DNA of 64,000 bases from Desulfovibrio sp. MES5 (GTDB taxonomy: Bacteria > Desulfobacterota > Desulfovibrionia > Desulfovibrionales > Desulfovibrionaceae), in the NCBI RefSeq assembly GCF_002237645.1, contig NZ_MJUZ01000048.1:1-64000 (forward strand). The letters run 5' to 3'. The notes under the pieces are model-generated. The model was not told the origin of the DNA and did no database searches. It worked only from the letters and a program-made list of their open reading frames with translations. Made by a program: the position numbers and the translations under genes. Of the stretch, positions 9,509 to 22,410 are shown one piece after another. Each line of letters starts with the position of its first letter. Position 1 is the stretch's first letter.

Positions 9509-10426
9509 TTACTTCTTCAGTTTTTTGCGCAGATGCGCAATGCGATTGTCGATGACCGACGGATTTGGGTATGCGTCGCGCGCCAATTCAAATTGCTTCA
9601 ATGCTTCACTGTTCTTGCCCAGTTGTTCCAGGGCGTCCGCCAGCAGATACCCGGCAAGGCCCCGTACGTTCTGGTCAGGGTCACTGTCCAGAATCTGCTG
9701 CGACAGGTCGGAGACTTCCTGCCAGCGCTCTCTGGCCATATTCTGGTCAGCCAGATCATACATGCACATGATCTTGTCGTGGTCCGCCAGGGGCAGGGCC
9801 AGACATTGCTGCAGGGTGTCCTCGCCAGCGTCAAACCGCCGCAGGCTGAACTGCATGGCCGCCAGACGCCTGTATCCTTCAAGCACCTGCTGCGCACTCA
9901 GCCCGCCAAGACCGATATAGGCGTTCCACATATCCACGGCGCGCTCATAGCGGTGCAGGCCCTCATACACTTCAGCCATACGCTGCAGGATGACGGCGCT
10001 GCGGGCGTCGTCGTCCAGATACTCTTCCTGCATGGTTTCAAGATACTCAAGGCTCGCGCGTGGCTCCTGGCCGGCGGCATTGACCACCACAAGCAGCTGC
10101 TGCCACGCCTCCCACCTGCTGTCGGCGTCCTGACTGTCCTGCGACTCACGCAGATACCGCTCAAGCAACCTTTCGGCAAGCGACCATTGCCGCTGCGAAA
10201 CAGCCTCCCGCGCCTGTGAAAGGTCGTCGCCCTTCAGGGCAGGGCTGTCACAGCCCACAAGCCAAAAACACAGGCACCAGAGCAGGCACACGGTGAAACC
10301 GCGCACACGGGGCCGCCATGCAGCCCCCTGCCCTGTAAACGCCGCAAGCTGCCCCCACGCGCTCTGCGGCGACCGGGGGGGCGCAACGGCCCCCCCGAAC
10401 CCCTGTTTTTCAACAGTAAAAAACAT
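9509..10426 (-). CDS. TPR lipoprotein, outer-membrane/periplasmic
   Basis: A putative lipoprotein: a hydrophobic segment ends in the lipobox-like FWLVGC at about residues 54-59, so the mature N-terminus would be Cys59. The rest is helical with several TPR-like repeats (about 70-300), suggesting a scaffold or assembly role. The first 45 residues are unusually Gly/Pro/Ala-rich and encoded in a C-run-rich stretch, so the real start may be a GTG closer to the signal peptide (VRGFTVCLLW). It sits between gyrA and purF, a position that seems conserved in Desulfovibrio. Function unknown. Confidence 0.7.
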   Translation of the reverse strand: MFFTVEKQGFGGAVAPPRSPQSAWGQLAAFTGQGAAWRPRVRGFTVCLLWCLCFWLVGCDSPALKGDDLSQAREAVSQRQWSLAERLLERYLRESQDSQDADSRWEAWQQLLVVVNAAGQEPRASLEYLETMQEEYLDDDARSAVILQRMAEVYEGLHRYERAVDMWNAYIGLGGLSAQQVLEGYRRLAAMQFSLRRFDAGEDTLQQCLALPLADHDKIMCMYDLADQNMARERWQEVSDLSQQILDSDPDQNVRGLAGYLLADALEQLGKNSEALKQFELARDAYPNPSVIDNRIAHLRKKLKK

Positions 10427-10440
10427 GCCGCAAGGCCTTA

Positions 10441-13008
10441 TCAGGCGTCATCTTCCGGCTCGTCCCGCTGGCTCGCTGCTTCGTCCTCGGCGGTGTCAGC
10501 GGCATCCCCCTCAGGGGTCTGCGCGCCTTCTCCCACCGCAATGGGCGTTGCATCGTCCAGTTCCTCATTGACGTAACGGCCGGTCTGCCCGCCTTCGTCC
10601 ACACGGTCAAAGCCCACAACATGGCCGCCTTCATCCAGACGCACCAGCATGACGCCCATGGTGGCGCGGCCCTTGGTGCGCACTTCATCCACGCTGATAC
10701 GCACGATCTTGTTGGCCGAAGTCAGCAGGATCAGGCCGTCGTTGTCGCGTACGGGCATGGCCCCAACCACAGGCCCGGTCTTGCCGGTGACCTTGAAGTT
10801 GATGATGCCCTTGCCGCCGCGCGACTGCAGGCGGTAAAGCTCGACGCTGGTGCGCTTGCCATAGCCGTTGGCGGAAATGGACATGATCTCCGTGGTCTGG
10901 TCCGTTTCCTTCACGATAACGCCCGCGACCACAAAATCCTGCCTGCGCAGGGCTATGCCCTTGACGCCGGTGGCCACGCGACCCATGGGCCGCACATCCC
11001 TGCACGAGAAGCGGATGGCGATGCCGTCGGCCGTGGCCAGCACTATGTGGCTGTCTTCACGGATGGGACGCACCACCACGAGTTCGTCGTCCTCACGCAG
11101 GCCCACGGCCATGAGGCCGGTTTTGCGGCACCGGGCATACAGCGAGGCCGAGGAGCGCTTGACCATGCCGCGCCTGGTCACAAAGAGGAAGTACTTGTCC
11201 TCGGCGAATTCACGCAGGGCCAGCACGGTGGTGACCCACTCGTTTTCCTCAAGGGGCAACAGGTTGTTGATATGCACGCCCTTGGCCGTACGGCTGCCTT
11301 CGGGCACCTGGTGCACCTTGAGCTGGTGCATGCGGCCCTTGTTGGTAAAGAGGCAGAGGTACTGGTGATTGGTCGTGGTTAAAAATTCCTGCACATAGTC
11401 GTCATCAGAAGTGTGCAGGGCGGCAATGCCCTTGCCGCCGCGCTTCTGCTGCTGATAGTTTTCAAGGCCTGTGCGCTTCATGTAGCCACGACGCGACAGG
11501 GTGATGACCACTTCTTCGTCCGGAATGAGGTCTTCAATATCAATGTCGGTCAGAGCCTCGCGCAGCACTTCGGTGCGGCGCGGCGTCACGAAGGTTTCGC
11601 GGATCTCGCGGATTTCACGCCTGAGCTCGCTGCGCAGCACCTCTACATTTTCAAGAATGGAGCGGTAGAACTCAATCTTCTGCAAAAGGTCCTTGTATTC
11701 GGCCATAAGTTCTTCGCGCTGCAGGCCCGTGAGGCGTTGCAGGCGCATTTCAAGAATGGCCTTGGCCTGAACCTCTGAAAATTCAAACCGCTTCATGAGG
11801 GCGGCGCGGGCTTCCTCCGGATTGGCGGACGCGCGGATAAGGGCCACCACCTCATCAATATTGTCGATGGCGACGCGCAGGCCTTCAAGAATATGGGCGC
11901 GGGCCTCGGCTTTTTCAAGATCATACCGGGTGCGGCGGATGACCACCTCACGCCGATGATCAATAAAGCAGGTAAGCGCTGTCTTGAGATTAAGCAGTTG
12001 CGGGCGATTGTCCACCACCGCCATCATATTGATGCCGAAGCTCGTTTCCAGCGGCGTAAACTTGTACAGGCCGTTGATGACGATATCCGGAATGGTGCCG
12101 CGCTTGAGGTCAATGACCACGCGGATGCCCTTACGGTCAGATTCATCGCGCAGGTCGGTGATGCCGTCTATCTTGCGGTCATTGACCAGGGCCGCGATTT
12201 TTTCCACCAGCGAGGACTTGTTGAGCCCGTAGGGAATTTCCCTGATGACGATGGACTGCGCGCCCTTCTTGCGGTCTTCGATTTCCATGCGGCCGCGGAC
12301 TTTCACGGTGCCGCGCCCGGTGTGATAGGCGTCGTACAGCCCCTTGCCCGCGTAGACAAAACCGCTGGTGGGGAAGTCCGGCCCTTTCACATGCTCCATA
12401 AGGTCGTCAATGCTGCACTGGGGGTTATCAAGCAGCACCTGCAGGGCGTCGCACAGCTCCCCAAGGTTATGGGGCGGAATATTGGTGGCCATACCAACGG
12501 CAATACCCGAACTGCCGTTGAGCAGCAGGTTGGGAACCTTGCTCGGCATAACCGTAGGTTCTTGCAGGGTATTATCGTAGTTGGGGCGAAAATCGACAGT
12601 GTTTTTGTCAAGGTCGGCCAGAAATTCCTGGGCCAGTTTTGACATGCGCACTTCAGTATAACGCATGGCTGCCGGGGCGTCGCCGTCAATGGAACCGAAG
12701 TTGCCCTGCCCGTCCACCAGCGGATCGCGCATGGAAAATTCCTGCGCCATACGCACCAGGGCACCATACACGGCAGAGTCGCCATGGGGATGATACTTAC
12801 CGATGACGTCACCGACGACGCGGGCGGACTTTTTGTGCGGACGGTTATAGTTGTTGGCAAGCTCGTACTGGGCGAACATGATGCGCCTGTGCACGGGCTT
12901 CAGGCCGTCGCGCGCGTCCGGGATGGCACGCCCGATGATGACTGAAAGGGAATACTCCAGATACGATTTGCGGAGTTCTTTTTCTATGCTTATCTGCGGC
13001 TGCTGCAT
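10441..13008 (-). CDS. gyrA: DNA gyrase subunit A
   Basis: Breakage-reunion subunit of gyrase, 855 residues. The active-site Tyr is in AAMRYTEVR (about 117), the GyrA box is QQKRGGKG (about 520), and the C-terminal beta-pinwheel is followed by a long acidic tail of about 40 residues. The frame is open to 13137, but the family start is [12 protein letters not shown] at 13008. In the quinolone-resistance region [17 protein letters not shown], Ser83 (E. coli numbering) is kept, while the position of Asp87 is Gly (codon GGT at 12763-12765). It lies downstream of gyrB, separated by 238 bases. Confidence 0.96.
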   Translation of the reverse strand: MQQPQISIEKELRKSYLEYSLSVIIGRAIPDARDGLKPVHRRIMFAQYELANNYNRPHKKSARVVGDVIGKYHPHGDSAVYGALVRMAQEFSMRDPLVDGQGNFGSIDGDAPAAMRYTEVRMSKLAQEFLADLDKNTVDFRPNYDNTLQEPTVMPSKVPNLLLNGSSGIAVGMATNIPPHNLGELCDALQVLLDNPQCSIDDLMEHVKGPDFPTSGFVYAGKGLYDAYHTGRGTVKVRGRMEIEDRKKGAQSIVIREIPYGLNKSSLVEKIAALVNDRKIDGITDLRDESDRKGIRVVIDLKRGTIPDIVINGLYKFTPLETSFGINMMAVVDNRPQLLNLKTALTCFIDHRREVVIRRTRYDLEKAEARAHILEGLRVAIDNIDEVVALIRASANPEEARAALMKRFEFSEVQAKAILEMRLQRLTGLQREELMAEYKDLLQKIEFYRSILENVEVLRSELRREIREIRETFVTPRRTEVLREALTDIDIEDLIPDEEVVITLSRRGYMKRTGLENYQQQKRGGKGIAALHTSDDDYVQEFLTTTNHQYLCLFTNKGRMHQLKVHQVPEGSRTAKGVHINNLLPLEENEWVTTVLALREFAEDKYFLFVTRRGMVKRSSASLYARCRKTGLMAVGLREDDELVVVRPIREDSHIVLATADGIAIRFSCRDVRPMGRVATGVKGIALRRQDFVVAGVIVKETDQTTEIMSISANGYGKRTSVELYRLQSRGGKGIINFKVTGKTGPVVGAMPVRDNDGLILLTSANKIVRISVDEVRTKGRATMGVMLVRLDEGGHVVGFDRVDEGGQTGRYVNEELDDATPIAVGEGAQTPEGDAADTAEDEAASQRDEPEDDA

Positions 13009-13246
13009 TTCTGCCACTGCGGGCCTCGCTGCGTTTTTTGAGGGGCAAGGGAACCGCCGTTTCCGGCGGCCGGGGGCTTGCCCCCTTAATCCCCTTTTCA
13101 AGTGGTATACCGCGAAAAACCGCCGACTGCCGGTCAATGTTCTCGCGCCATAACAAAAATAAAAAATCTACCGGAAGAGGTGGCGGAGAGGCCCCGCCCA
13201 AACCATGGGCCTCCCTGAAACACGCTCTTCCAACAGCATCAGTTCA

Positions 13247-16806
<3,560 letters not shown>

Positions 16807-16955
16807 AAATTCTTTCCTTAACTATTATTAGCGCTGTTTCTTTGTGCGTAATTTATAAAACATGTTGTAAAGATTGAATTTTTTATGGAACACTCCGGGC
16901 TGCTCTCAAGGAACGTCGGGAACAGCCGCGTGGGATGCCCAGCAGTAACAGGGGG

Positions 16956-18344
16956 TCAGGGTGTTTTTAATTCAAGTTCTGTCACTAACGCGCTGACCCT
17001 TTTGTCACTAACTAGAAGTTTGTTAATCTTTTTAATGGCATGGATGACAGTACTATGATCACGCCCGCCAAAAGCCCTGCCCAGTTCCGGGTAGGAAAGC
17101 CCCAGTTTTTTACGGCAGACGTACATGGCTATCTGCCGGGCAAGCACCAGATCAGGCCGACGTTTGCCGCCAAGAACGTCTTCAGTCTTGAGGCTGAGAC
17201 TCTTGGCCACATCGGCCAGAATTTCGCGGCAGCCCGGCATTTTTTCAGCCACGCCCGTGCGCACGATATTTTCCAGGTCTGTCTGGGTCAGACTGTGCCC
17301 CTTAACCGCGCAGTAGGCGCCGACCTTGAGCATAAGCCCCTGTAAAAGACGGAACTGCGAACAGCGCTGCGCAAGAAAAAGCAGCTGTTCGCGGGTAAGG
17401 GGCAGGCGTCGCTCCCTGCAGATGAGTTGCAGATAGCGCAGCCGCACATCAAGGTCAGGTTCCATCAATTCCACCACAAGGCCGCTTTCAAGCCGGGAGC
17501 GCAGGCGTTCGTCTAGCGTCTTGAGCGTTTGCGGATGGCCGGAGCAGGCAAAAATCATGCGCGGGGCAGCTCTGCCCTTTCCCTCTTTGCGCGCTTGCGT
17601 ATCGCACACAAAGGCGCTGCCCTGCTGACGGCCAAGGGAAACGACGTTTTCCTGTCTGCCGGGGCAGGCGTCCATACAGGCCACAAGGTTGCCCTGCCAG
17701 CCGCTTTGCCCGGACATGTCCTGTATGTCGTCCAGAATGAGGACGTCGTACCGCTGCCAAAAAAGTTCGGGCCTTTTGGCCCACACCGTGTCTTCAGAGC
17801 AAAAGCGGGCCGCATTGGCGCAGACCATGCGCGCCGCATCCGTGGTGCGCGCCAGCATGGCTGAAATGGCTTGCAGCAGATGACTTTTACCCGTGCCGCT
17901 GCGCCCGCAGACCAGAAAAGGATTATAGGCCGTGGAGTCGGTATTTACGGCAATTTCTCTGGCTGTGGCCAGGGGAAAGGTGTTCTTGTTGTTAAAAATG
18001 AACCCGGCAAACGGGTCTTCGCGGGCGGCCTCGCCATCGGGGCTGTCAGAGCCGCAATCCGCGTTCACGGGCATGGGGGCTTCCACATGCTGCGCGAGGG
18101 GGGCGGCGCGCTCATACACGATTTGCGGGGCCGGGCTTGCGCTCAGTTCTTCAAAGTGGTGGTTGAGGGCCTCTTCAAAGGCGGCGCGTTTGTGGCGGCT
18201 GAACCATGCCGCGAAATACATGTGCGGAAAAACCACCCGCAGAGTATTCTCTTCCTGGCGCAGTGTAAGGCTGTCCAGCCAGGAGGTTTCCCCCGCGATG
18301 GCCTGGTGTTCCGCCAGTATGTTCCGCAACTCGTTTTTCAGCAT
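16956..18344 (-). CDS. dnaA: Chromosomal replication initiator DnaA
   Basis: A 462-residue DnaA that binds DnaA boxes and opens the origin. The order is: short domain I (about 1-70); linker; AAA+ domain with Walker A CGRSGTGKSH (about 155) and Walker B VLILDDIQD (about 215); and domain IV, whose DNA-binding signature GRDHSTVIHAI is near residue 438. It is divergent: the Walker A differs from the usual GLGKTHL, and the segment at about 235-275 (PGRQENVVSLGRQQGSA and on) looks inserted. The frame is open far upstream, but MLKNELRNIL at 18344 is the family-like start. Four DnaA boxes lie upstream. Confidence 0.92.
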   Translation of the reverse strand: MLKNELRNILAEHQAIAGETSWLDSLTLRQEENTLRVVFPHMYFAAWFSRHKRAAFEEALNHHFEELSASPAPQIVYERAAPLAQHVEAPMPVNADCGSDSPDGEAAREDPFAGFIFNNKNTFPLATAREIAVNTDSTAYNPFLVCGRSGTGKSHLLQAISAMLARTTDAARMVCANAARFCSEDTVWAKRPELFWQRYDVLILDDIQDMSGQSGWQGNLVACMDACPGRQENVVSLGRQQGSAFVCDTQARKEGKGRAAPRMIFACSGHPQTLKTLDERLRSRLESGLVVELMEPDLDVRLRYLQLICRERRLPLTREQLLFLAQRCSQFRLLQGLMLKVGAYCAVKGHSLTQTDLENIVRTGVAEKMPGCREILADVAKSLSLKTEDVLGGKRRPDLVLARQIAMYVCRKKLGLSYPELGRAFGGRDHSTVIHAIKKINKLLVSDKRVSALVTELELKTP

Positions 18345-18815
18345 AGTTCTATGTTCAGTGCCCGCACAGGCCGTGCCCTGTGGATAAAGGCTTGGTCCGC
18401 AGGGTTGTTCCCGGCTCCGTTTTTTTCGGCTTCCGCCATACAGGAACAAGGGAAGTTCATAACACAAAAGATGAACGCAAACAAGAGGCGCGTCCTGGCC
18501 CGCATGGAGGGCAGCTTGTGGACAACTGTGGAAAACCGCACGCTTTTTGCCAGGCCTTGCGGCTACGACATATCCTGCTTGTGTCAGAAAGAAGCGGGCA
18601 GGGACGCTTTTATGACTGCCTGTCCTTTGGAACGCGCGCTGCTGGCATCCCGATGCTACGTCCATTCGGTGTGGACAATGGCCAATGCAGAGTAAGGCCG
18701 TGGTGAGCTGCGCGATTTCGTGGCAGAGGCTGCCGGTCAGCCCCCATTGCAACGTAAATCTCCTGAACTGGACAAGCCTTGTCCCCATGGGTATAAGCTC
18801 TGAATGGGGTTTACG
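18345..18815. other. Probable oriC / dnaA regulatory region
   Basis: The region between dnaA and the divergent M23 gene holds four DnaA-box-like nonamers on the + strand: TGTGGATAA at 18379-18387 (perfect consensus), TGTGGACAA at 18517-18525, TGTGGAAAA at 18527-18535 and TGTGGACAA at 18670-18678. This clustering beside dnaA fits an origin and/or dnaA autoregulation. A very AT-rich unwinding element is not obvious here; the AT-rich tract is on the other side of dnaA, at 16807-16890. Confidence 0.6.
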
Positions 18816-20369
18816 ATGAAAAGATTATGGTTGATTGGGGTCCTGCTGCTGGTGCTGCTGGGTTTTGTTCTGGCGCGCCATGCCGGGGTGCCCTCTTTTA
18901 TATCCGGCAACGGCGCTGCGCCGCAACAGGAACAGACCACAAGTGCGGACAGCGGCACTGCCGGTGAAAACGCCCCCGCTCCGGATGCGGCCCGGCCTTC
19001 TTCGCCTGAAACAGACGCCGCATCCCACCCTGATTCCGCTTCTCAAGATTCTTCCTCTCCCGAAAAAGCAGATGCCGCTGACGCAGCCGGACAGACAGCC
19101 GAAGGCGCCGACGCCGGAGCGGCCAATGCCGACGCCGCCAGTGCCGCAGACGCAGACGCCGATGCGGCAGATGCCGGGGCCGCGCCCGGCGAGGCGGTGG
19201 TCAGGGGAACCTTTGAAAAAGGCGATACTGTCAGCAAGGTTCTTGAGAGCGCCGGGGGCCAGGGGGTGCAGCAGTATGTCAGCGCCGCCCGTCAGGTTTT
19301 TTCCATGCGTTCTTTCCGCGAAGGCCAGCCCTATGTTGTTGTGACCGACAAGGAATCCGGGCAGGTCAAACGCTTTGAATATGAGATAGACAGTCGCCGT
19401 CGCCTCGTGGTGGAAGGAAGGGAAAATCCCGCCGCGCGCGTGGAGCCCATTGAATATGTGGTTCTGCTGAACGCGGTTGAAGGCACCATCAACGACAACC
19501 TTTTTCAGGCAGTGGCCGATCTTGGCGAAAGCCCGCAGATGGCCCTCAAGCTGGCTGATCTTTTCGGCTCTGAAATCAACTTCATCCGCGATCTGCAATC
19601 GGGCGATTCTTTTTCCGTCCTTGTCGAAAAGCGCTATCGCGACAGCGAATACAAGGGTTATGGGCGTATTCTTGCCGCCCACTTCACCAACAAGGGCAAA
19701 ACCTTCGAAGCCTACCTTTTTCGTGACGGCAATCAGCGGGCCGAATATTATAACCGCAAGGGCGAAAACCTGCGTAAAACCCTGCTGCAGGCTCCTCTTG
19801 CCTTCACGCGCATAAGCTCCCGCTTTACAAACAGCCGTTTGCACCCCATATTGAATTATACGCGGGCTCATCACGGCGTGGACTACGCCGCGCCCACAGG
19901 AACCCCCGTCAAGGCCGTCGGCGACGGTGTGGTAACACAGCGCGGCTGGGCCGGAGGCTATGGCAACCAGATCATTGTCAAACACTCTGCCAGCCTTGAG
20001 TCTATGTACGCCCACCTTTCGGGCTACGCGCGGGGATTGGCAAAGGGGCAGCGGGTGCGCCAGGGACAGGTTATAGGCTTCGTGGGCAGCACAGGGCTGG
20101 CCACCGGGCCGCATCTGGATTTCCGGCTTCGTCAGAACGGCAAGTTCATTGACCCCACCAAGGCCATCAACCCGCGTGGCGAGCCGGTTCCCAAAAGGGC
20201 CATGGCGGAATTTGAAAAGACGGTGGCCGTGGAGATGGCTTATCTCAAGGGAGAAAAAAATCTCTCGGAATACGAGGTGAACAGTGTGGTGCCGGACGCG
20301 CCCATTGCCGCACCCGAAAAGCCTGTGGAAAAAGAAAAGAGTAAACCCGCCAGGAAGAGTAGGCGCTGA
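18816..20369 (+). CDS. M23 (LytM-type) peptidase, membrane-anchored
   Basis: A cell-envelope peptidase expected to cut, or regulate cutting of, peptidoglycan cross-links. It has an N-terminal membrane anchor (about 3-22), a long Ala/Asp/Ser/Glu-rich linker (about 35-125), an OapA/LysM-like middle region, and a C-terminal M23 domain (about 340-450). Zinc-site motifs are HHGVDYA and YAHLSGYA. At the final motif the usual HLH is HLD (GPHLDFRL), so one expected His ligand is Asp. The tail is Lys/Pro-rich. The ATG at 18816 is preferred over 18804 because GGGG lies seven bases before it. Confidence 0.85.
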   Translation: MKRLWLIGVLLLVLLGFVLARHAGVPSFISGNGAAPQQEQTTSADSGTAGENAPAPDAARPSSPETDAASHPDSASQDSSSPEKADAADAAGQTAEGADAGAANADAASAADADADAADAGAAPGEAVVRGTFEKGDTVSKVLESAGGQGVQQYVSAARQVFSMRSFREGQPYVVVTDKESGQVKRFEYEIDSRRRLVVEGRENPAARVEPIEYVVLLNAVEGTINDNLFQAVADLGESPQMALKLADLFGSEINFIRDLQSGDSFSVLVEKRYRDSEYKGYGRILAAHFTNKGKTFEAYLFRDGNQRAEYYNRKGENLRKTLLQAPLAFTRISSRFTNSRLHPILNYTRAHHGVDYAAPTGTPVKAVGDGVVTQRGWAGGYGNQIIVKHSASLESMYAHLSGYARGLAKGQRVRQGQVIGFVGSTGLATGPHLDFRLRQNGKFIDPTKAINPRGEPVPKRAMAEFEKTVAVEMAYLKGEKNLSEYEVNSVVPDAPIAAPEKPVEKEKSKPARKSRR

Positions 20370-20397
20370 TGCCTCCTCCTCCGTTAGGAGGGCAGCC

Positions 20398-20622
20398 ATG
20401 ATGTACTTTGAACCCATGTCCGGACTGGCCGTGGTGGTGCAGAACACCCCGCCCGACACGACGGATGTCATTACCTACACGCCTTCTGTCATCAACGACA
20501 GCACGGCTGCGGCCGACCAGCTTTTGTCGGCAGAAAGCGCTCAGTCATTCATGCAGACGCAATTCAGGATGGCCGCCGAAAACATACTCGGCCTTGGAGT
20601 TGTTACCAGCGGTTGGGCCTGA
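20398..20622 (+). CDS. Small conserved-looking protein of unknown function
   Basis: A 74-residue open frame beginning MMYFEPMSGLAVVVQN with a strong ribosome site (TTAGGAGGGCAGCC) directly before the ATG. It lies 28 bases after the M23 gene and just ahead of a strong terminator, so it reads as the last gene of that operon. There is no signal peptide or membrane segment. The C-terminal half could form an amphipathic helix (about 45-65). I do not recognise a family. Confidence 0.65.
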   Translation: MMYFEPMSGLAVVVQNTPPDTTDVITYTPSVINDSTAAADQLLSAESAQSFMQTQFRMAAENILGLGVVTSGWA

Positions 20623-20649
20623 TATATTACAAAACAGACAAGGTTGATC

Positions 20650-20703
20650 AACCCGCCGCGATTCCGGCCTGAAAACAGGTTGGGGATTGCGGCGGGTTTT
20701 TTT
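20650..20703 (+). terminator. Rho-independent terminator
   Basis: AACCCGCCGC (20650-20659) pairs with GCGGCGGGTT (20689-20698) and is followed by a run of T to 20703. It ends the M23 plus small-gene unit. Confidence 0.9.
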
Positions 20704-21415
20704 ATGAACGCAAAAAGAGTGAAGTATAATATTTCAATATTTTCAGTGAACTATAGAGTTTTTACCGCTGCCTGATTGCTGCCGGATATCTGACGGGCCG
20801 TCATGCGCTGGATTTGTGGCTGCCTTTGGCTGACAGGGATGAAAATAGTGTGAATAACTTACATAATAAATTGAAATAATTATTTATTATAGTTGAGGCG
20901 ACGGGCGCACGTTCTGACTTGGCGTCCTGGACGCTCATCCAGGTCGCGCCTTCGCTCAAGACCAAAGCACCTTGAAATGCTGCACATTTCAAGGTGCCAT
21001 TCTCATGAAAAAAGAGATTTGCGCTAGTTGTTAGCGGGTCTTTGCCGCTTACGAATAGCGACAGGCATCAGAAGACTGTCCGTTCAAGTAACTAATTGCG
21101 GTTTTTGCGGCAGGCGCTGCCCGCAGGGCTTGCCTGAACTGATGACGGAACCGTCTCACGGGGAGGACAGCATCGCTACGGATGGCGACAGCGAAGCCGT
21201 GTCGTTACGCATACTGTCTTCAAGCGTAGTTTACTGCGTCGCAACGCTTTAAGCCTGCGGCACACCGCTTGAAGCATCCGTAGCTTTCTTCTTCACAAAG
21301 GCTAAAGCTCAACGGAATATGCAGCATGGCGCGACGTGCTGCACCCGCGCGCAGCAGTAGCGCATTTGCCCTTTGAAAAAGAGTACATGCGCTAGTACTG
21401 CGTTCTAGTGCTCTG
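20704..21415. other. Intergenic region with repeat hairpins, no gene
   Basis: About 700 bases without a supported gene; several short frames lack ribosome sites. It contains a perfect 13-bp hairpin at 20967-20997 (GCACCTTGAAATG, loop CTGCA, then the complement). Near 21320-21375 there is a partial copy of the B-family repeat (GCTGCACCCGCG...GCGCATTTGCCCTTTGAAAAAGAG order). The AT-rich stretch 20840-20900 has no assigned role. Confidence 0.5.
20967..20997. repeat. GAAATG/CATTTC hairpin, B-family core
   Basis: A perfect 13-bp inverted repeat with a 5-base loop. The same CTTGAAATG-loop-CATTTCAAG core recurs in less perfect form at 24236-24260 and in related sequence at 46205-46225 and 53435-53455. 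It is not followed by a T-run. Confidence 0.6.
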
Positions 21416-22189
21416 CTATTTCTTGTTCAGCAGCTTTGCGGCAAAGGCCGCCGCGCCAAAGCCGTTATCTATGTTGAGGGTGGCCACGCCGGGCACGCAT
21501 GTGCTGAGCATGGTGGAAAGAGCGGCAAAGCCCCCTGCGCCGATGCCGTATCCCACTGATGTGGGCACAGCCAGAACCGGGCAGGAAACAAGGCCCGCCA
21601 GCACTCCCGGCAACGCGCCTTCCATACCGGCAACGGCAATGATGACCCGCGCCTTGCGCAGGGCTTCCACATGGATAGTCAGCCTGTCAAGACCAGCCAC
21701 GCCCACGTCTGTGACCAGACCGCAGTTTTTATCCCAGAATGCGAGGCAGCTGTATGCCTCAAGGGCCACAGGGATATCCGCCGCTCCTGCCGTCACGATC
21801 ATGACTTCGCCTTCTTGCGGCCAGGGGGGCTGCACGGCCCTGACAAATTTTTTGGAACCGCCAAGGGCGAAAAGCCGGGCATCGGGCCAGTAACTGCCCA
21901 CGGAAAAGCGTTCTTCAAGCAGCGCGGCCTGGTTCGGATTCACGCGGCTGACCAGCACCGGGCCGTGATGCGACAGTCCTTCGACAGCCGCCAGCAGGGC
22001 CTCGTCGCTTTTTCCCTGTGCCAGAATCACTTCGGAGAGGCTGGTGCGCAGGGCGCGCTGCGGGTCAAGGGTAAGCCCGCGCAGGGTGTCCCGCACTGCC
22101 TGTGTGCCAAGAAGTTCCAGAGCGTTTTCCGGCTTGAGACTGCCTGTGGCCACCTGTTCCAGAATTTTAAGTAATTGGGGTTTGGACAT
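21416..22189 (-). CDS. larB: Nickel-pincer cofactor biosynthesis protein LarB
   Basis: LarB carboxylates nicotinic acid adenine dinucleotide and hydrolyses its phosphoanhydride, the first step towards the nickel-pincer nucleotide used by LarA racemases. The 257-residue protein has an N-terminal helical part and a C-terminal PurE-like (AIR carboxylase-like) domain. Diagnostic stretches are VTAGAADIPVALEA (about 130), AGMEGALPGVLAGL (about 190) and VPTSVGYGIGAGG (about 208), then NIDNGFGAAAFA. A LarA-family gene lies 11 kb away at 32780-34027. larC and larE are not in the window. It is divergent from a sigma-54 activator gene. Confidence 0.9.
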   Translation of the reverse strand: MSKPQLLKILEQVATGSLKPENALELLGTQAVRDTLRGLTLDPQRALRTSLSEVILAQGKSDEALLAAVEGLSHHGPVLVSRVNPNQAALLEERFSVGSYWPDARLFALGGSKKFVRAVQPPWPQEGEVMIVTAGAADIPVALEAYSCLAFWDKNCGLVTDVGVAGLDRLTIHVEALRKARVIIAVAGMEGALPGVLAGLVSCPVLAVPTSVGYGIGAGGFAALSTMLSTCVPGVATLNIDNGFGAAAFAAKLLNKK

Positions 22190-22410
22190 GCCCCTTTATA
22201 TACGGCAGGCTTTGCCTCTTGTCAGCAGTGTTGCACGGTCATTTTCCGCCAAGCGCGACGTCTCCGTTTTCATGCCGTGCGGCTTCGGCGTCGGGTAAGG
22301 GCAGATCCGCAAATTTACCTTACGCGCATGGCGGCGCAACTAGTTACGGTTTTACTGCCTTTTTGCATCCGTTGGTTGCATTGTATCGCCCGACACGGTA
22401 AGAAAAATTC
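22190..22410. other. Divergent promoter region larB / sigma-54 activator
   Basis: This 221-base region separates two divergent genes and must hold promoters for both. I found no convincing -24/-12 or -35/-10 match. Confidence 0.4.

Noticed and set aside
18825..20471. 548-codon minus-strand frame opposite the M23 peptidase gene
   Set aside because: The + strand encodes clear M23 motifs, a signal anchor and a ribosome site. The antisense product is low-complexity and unlike any protein.
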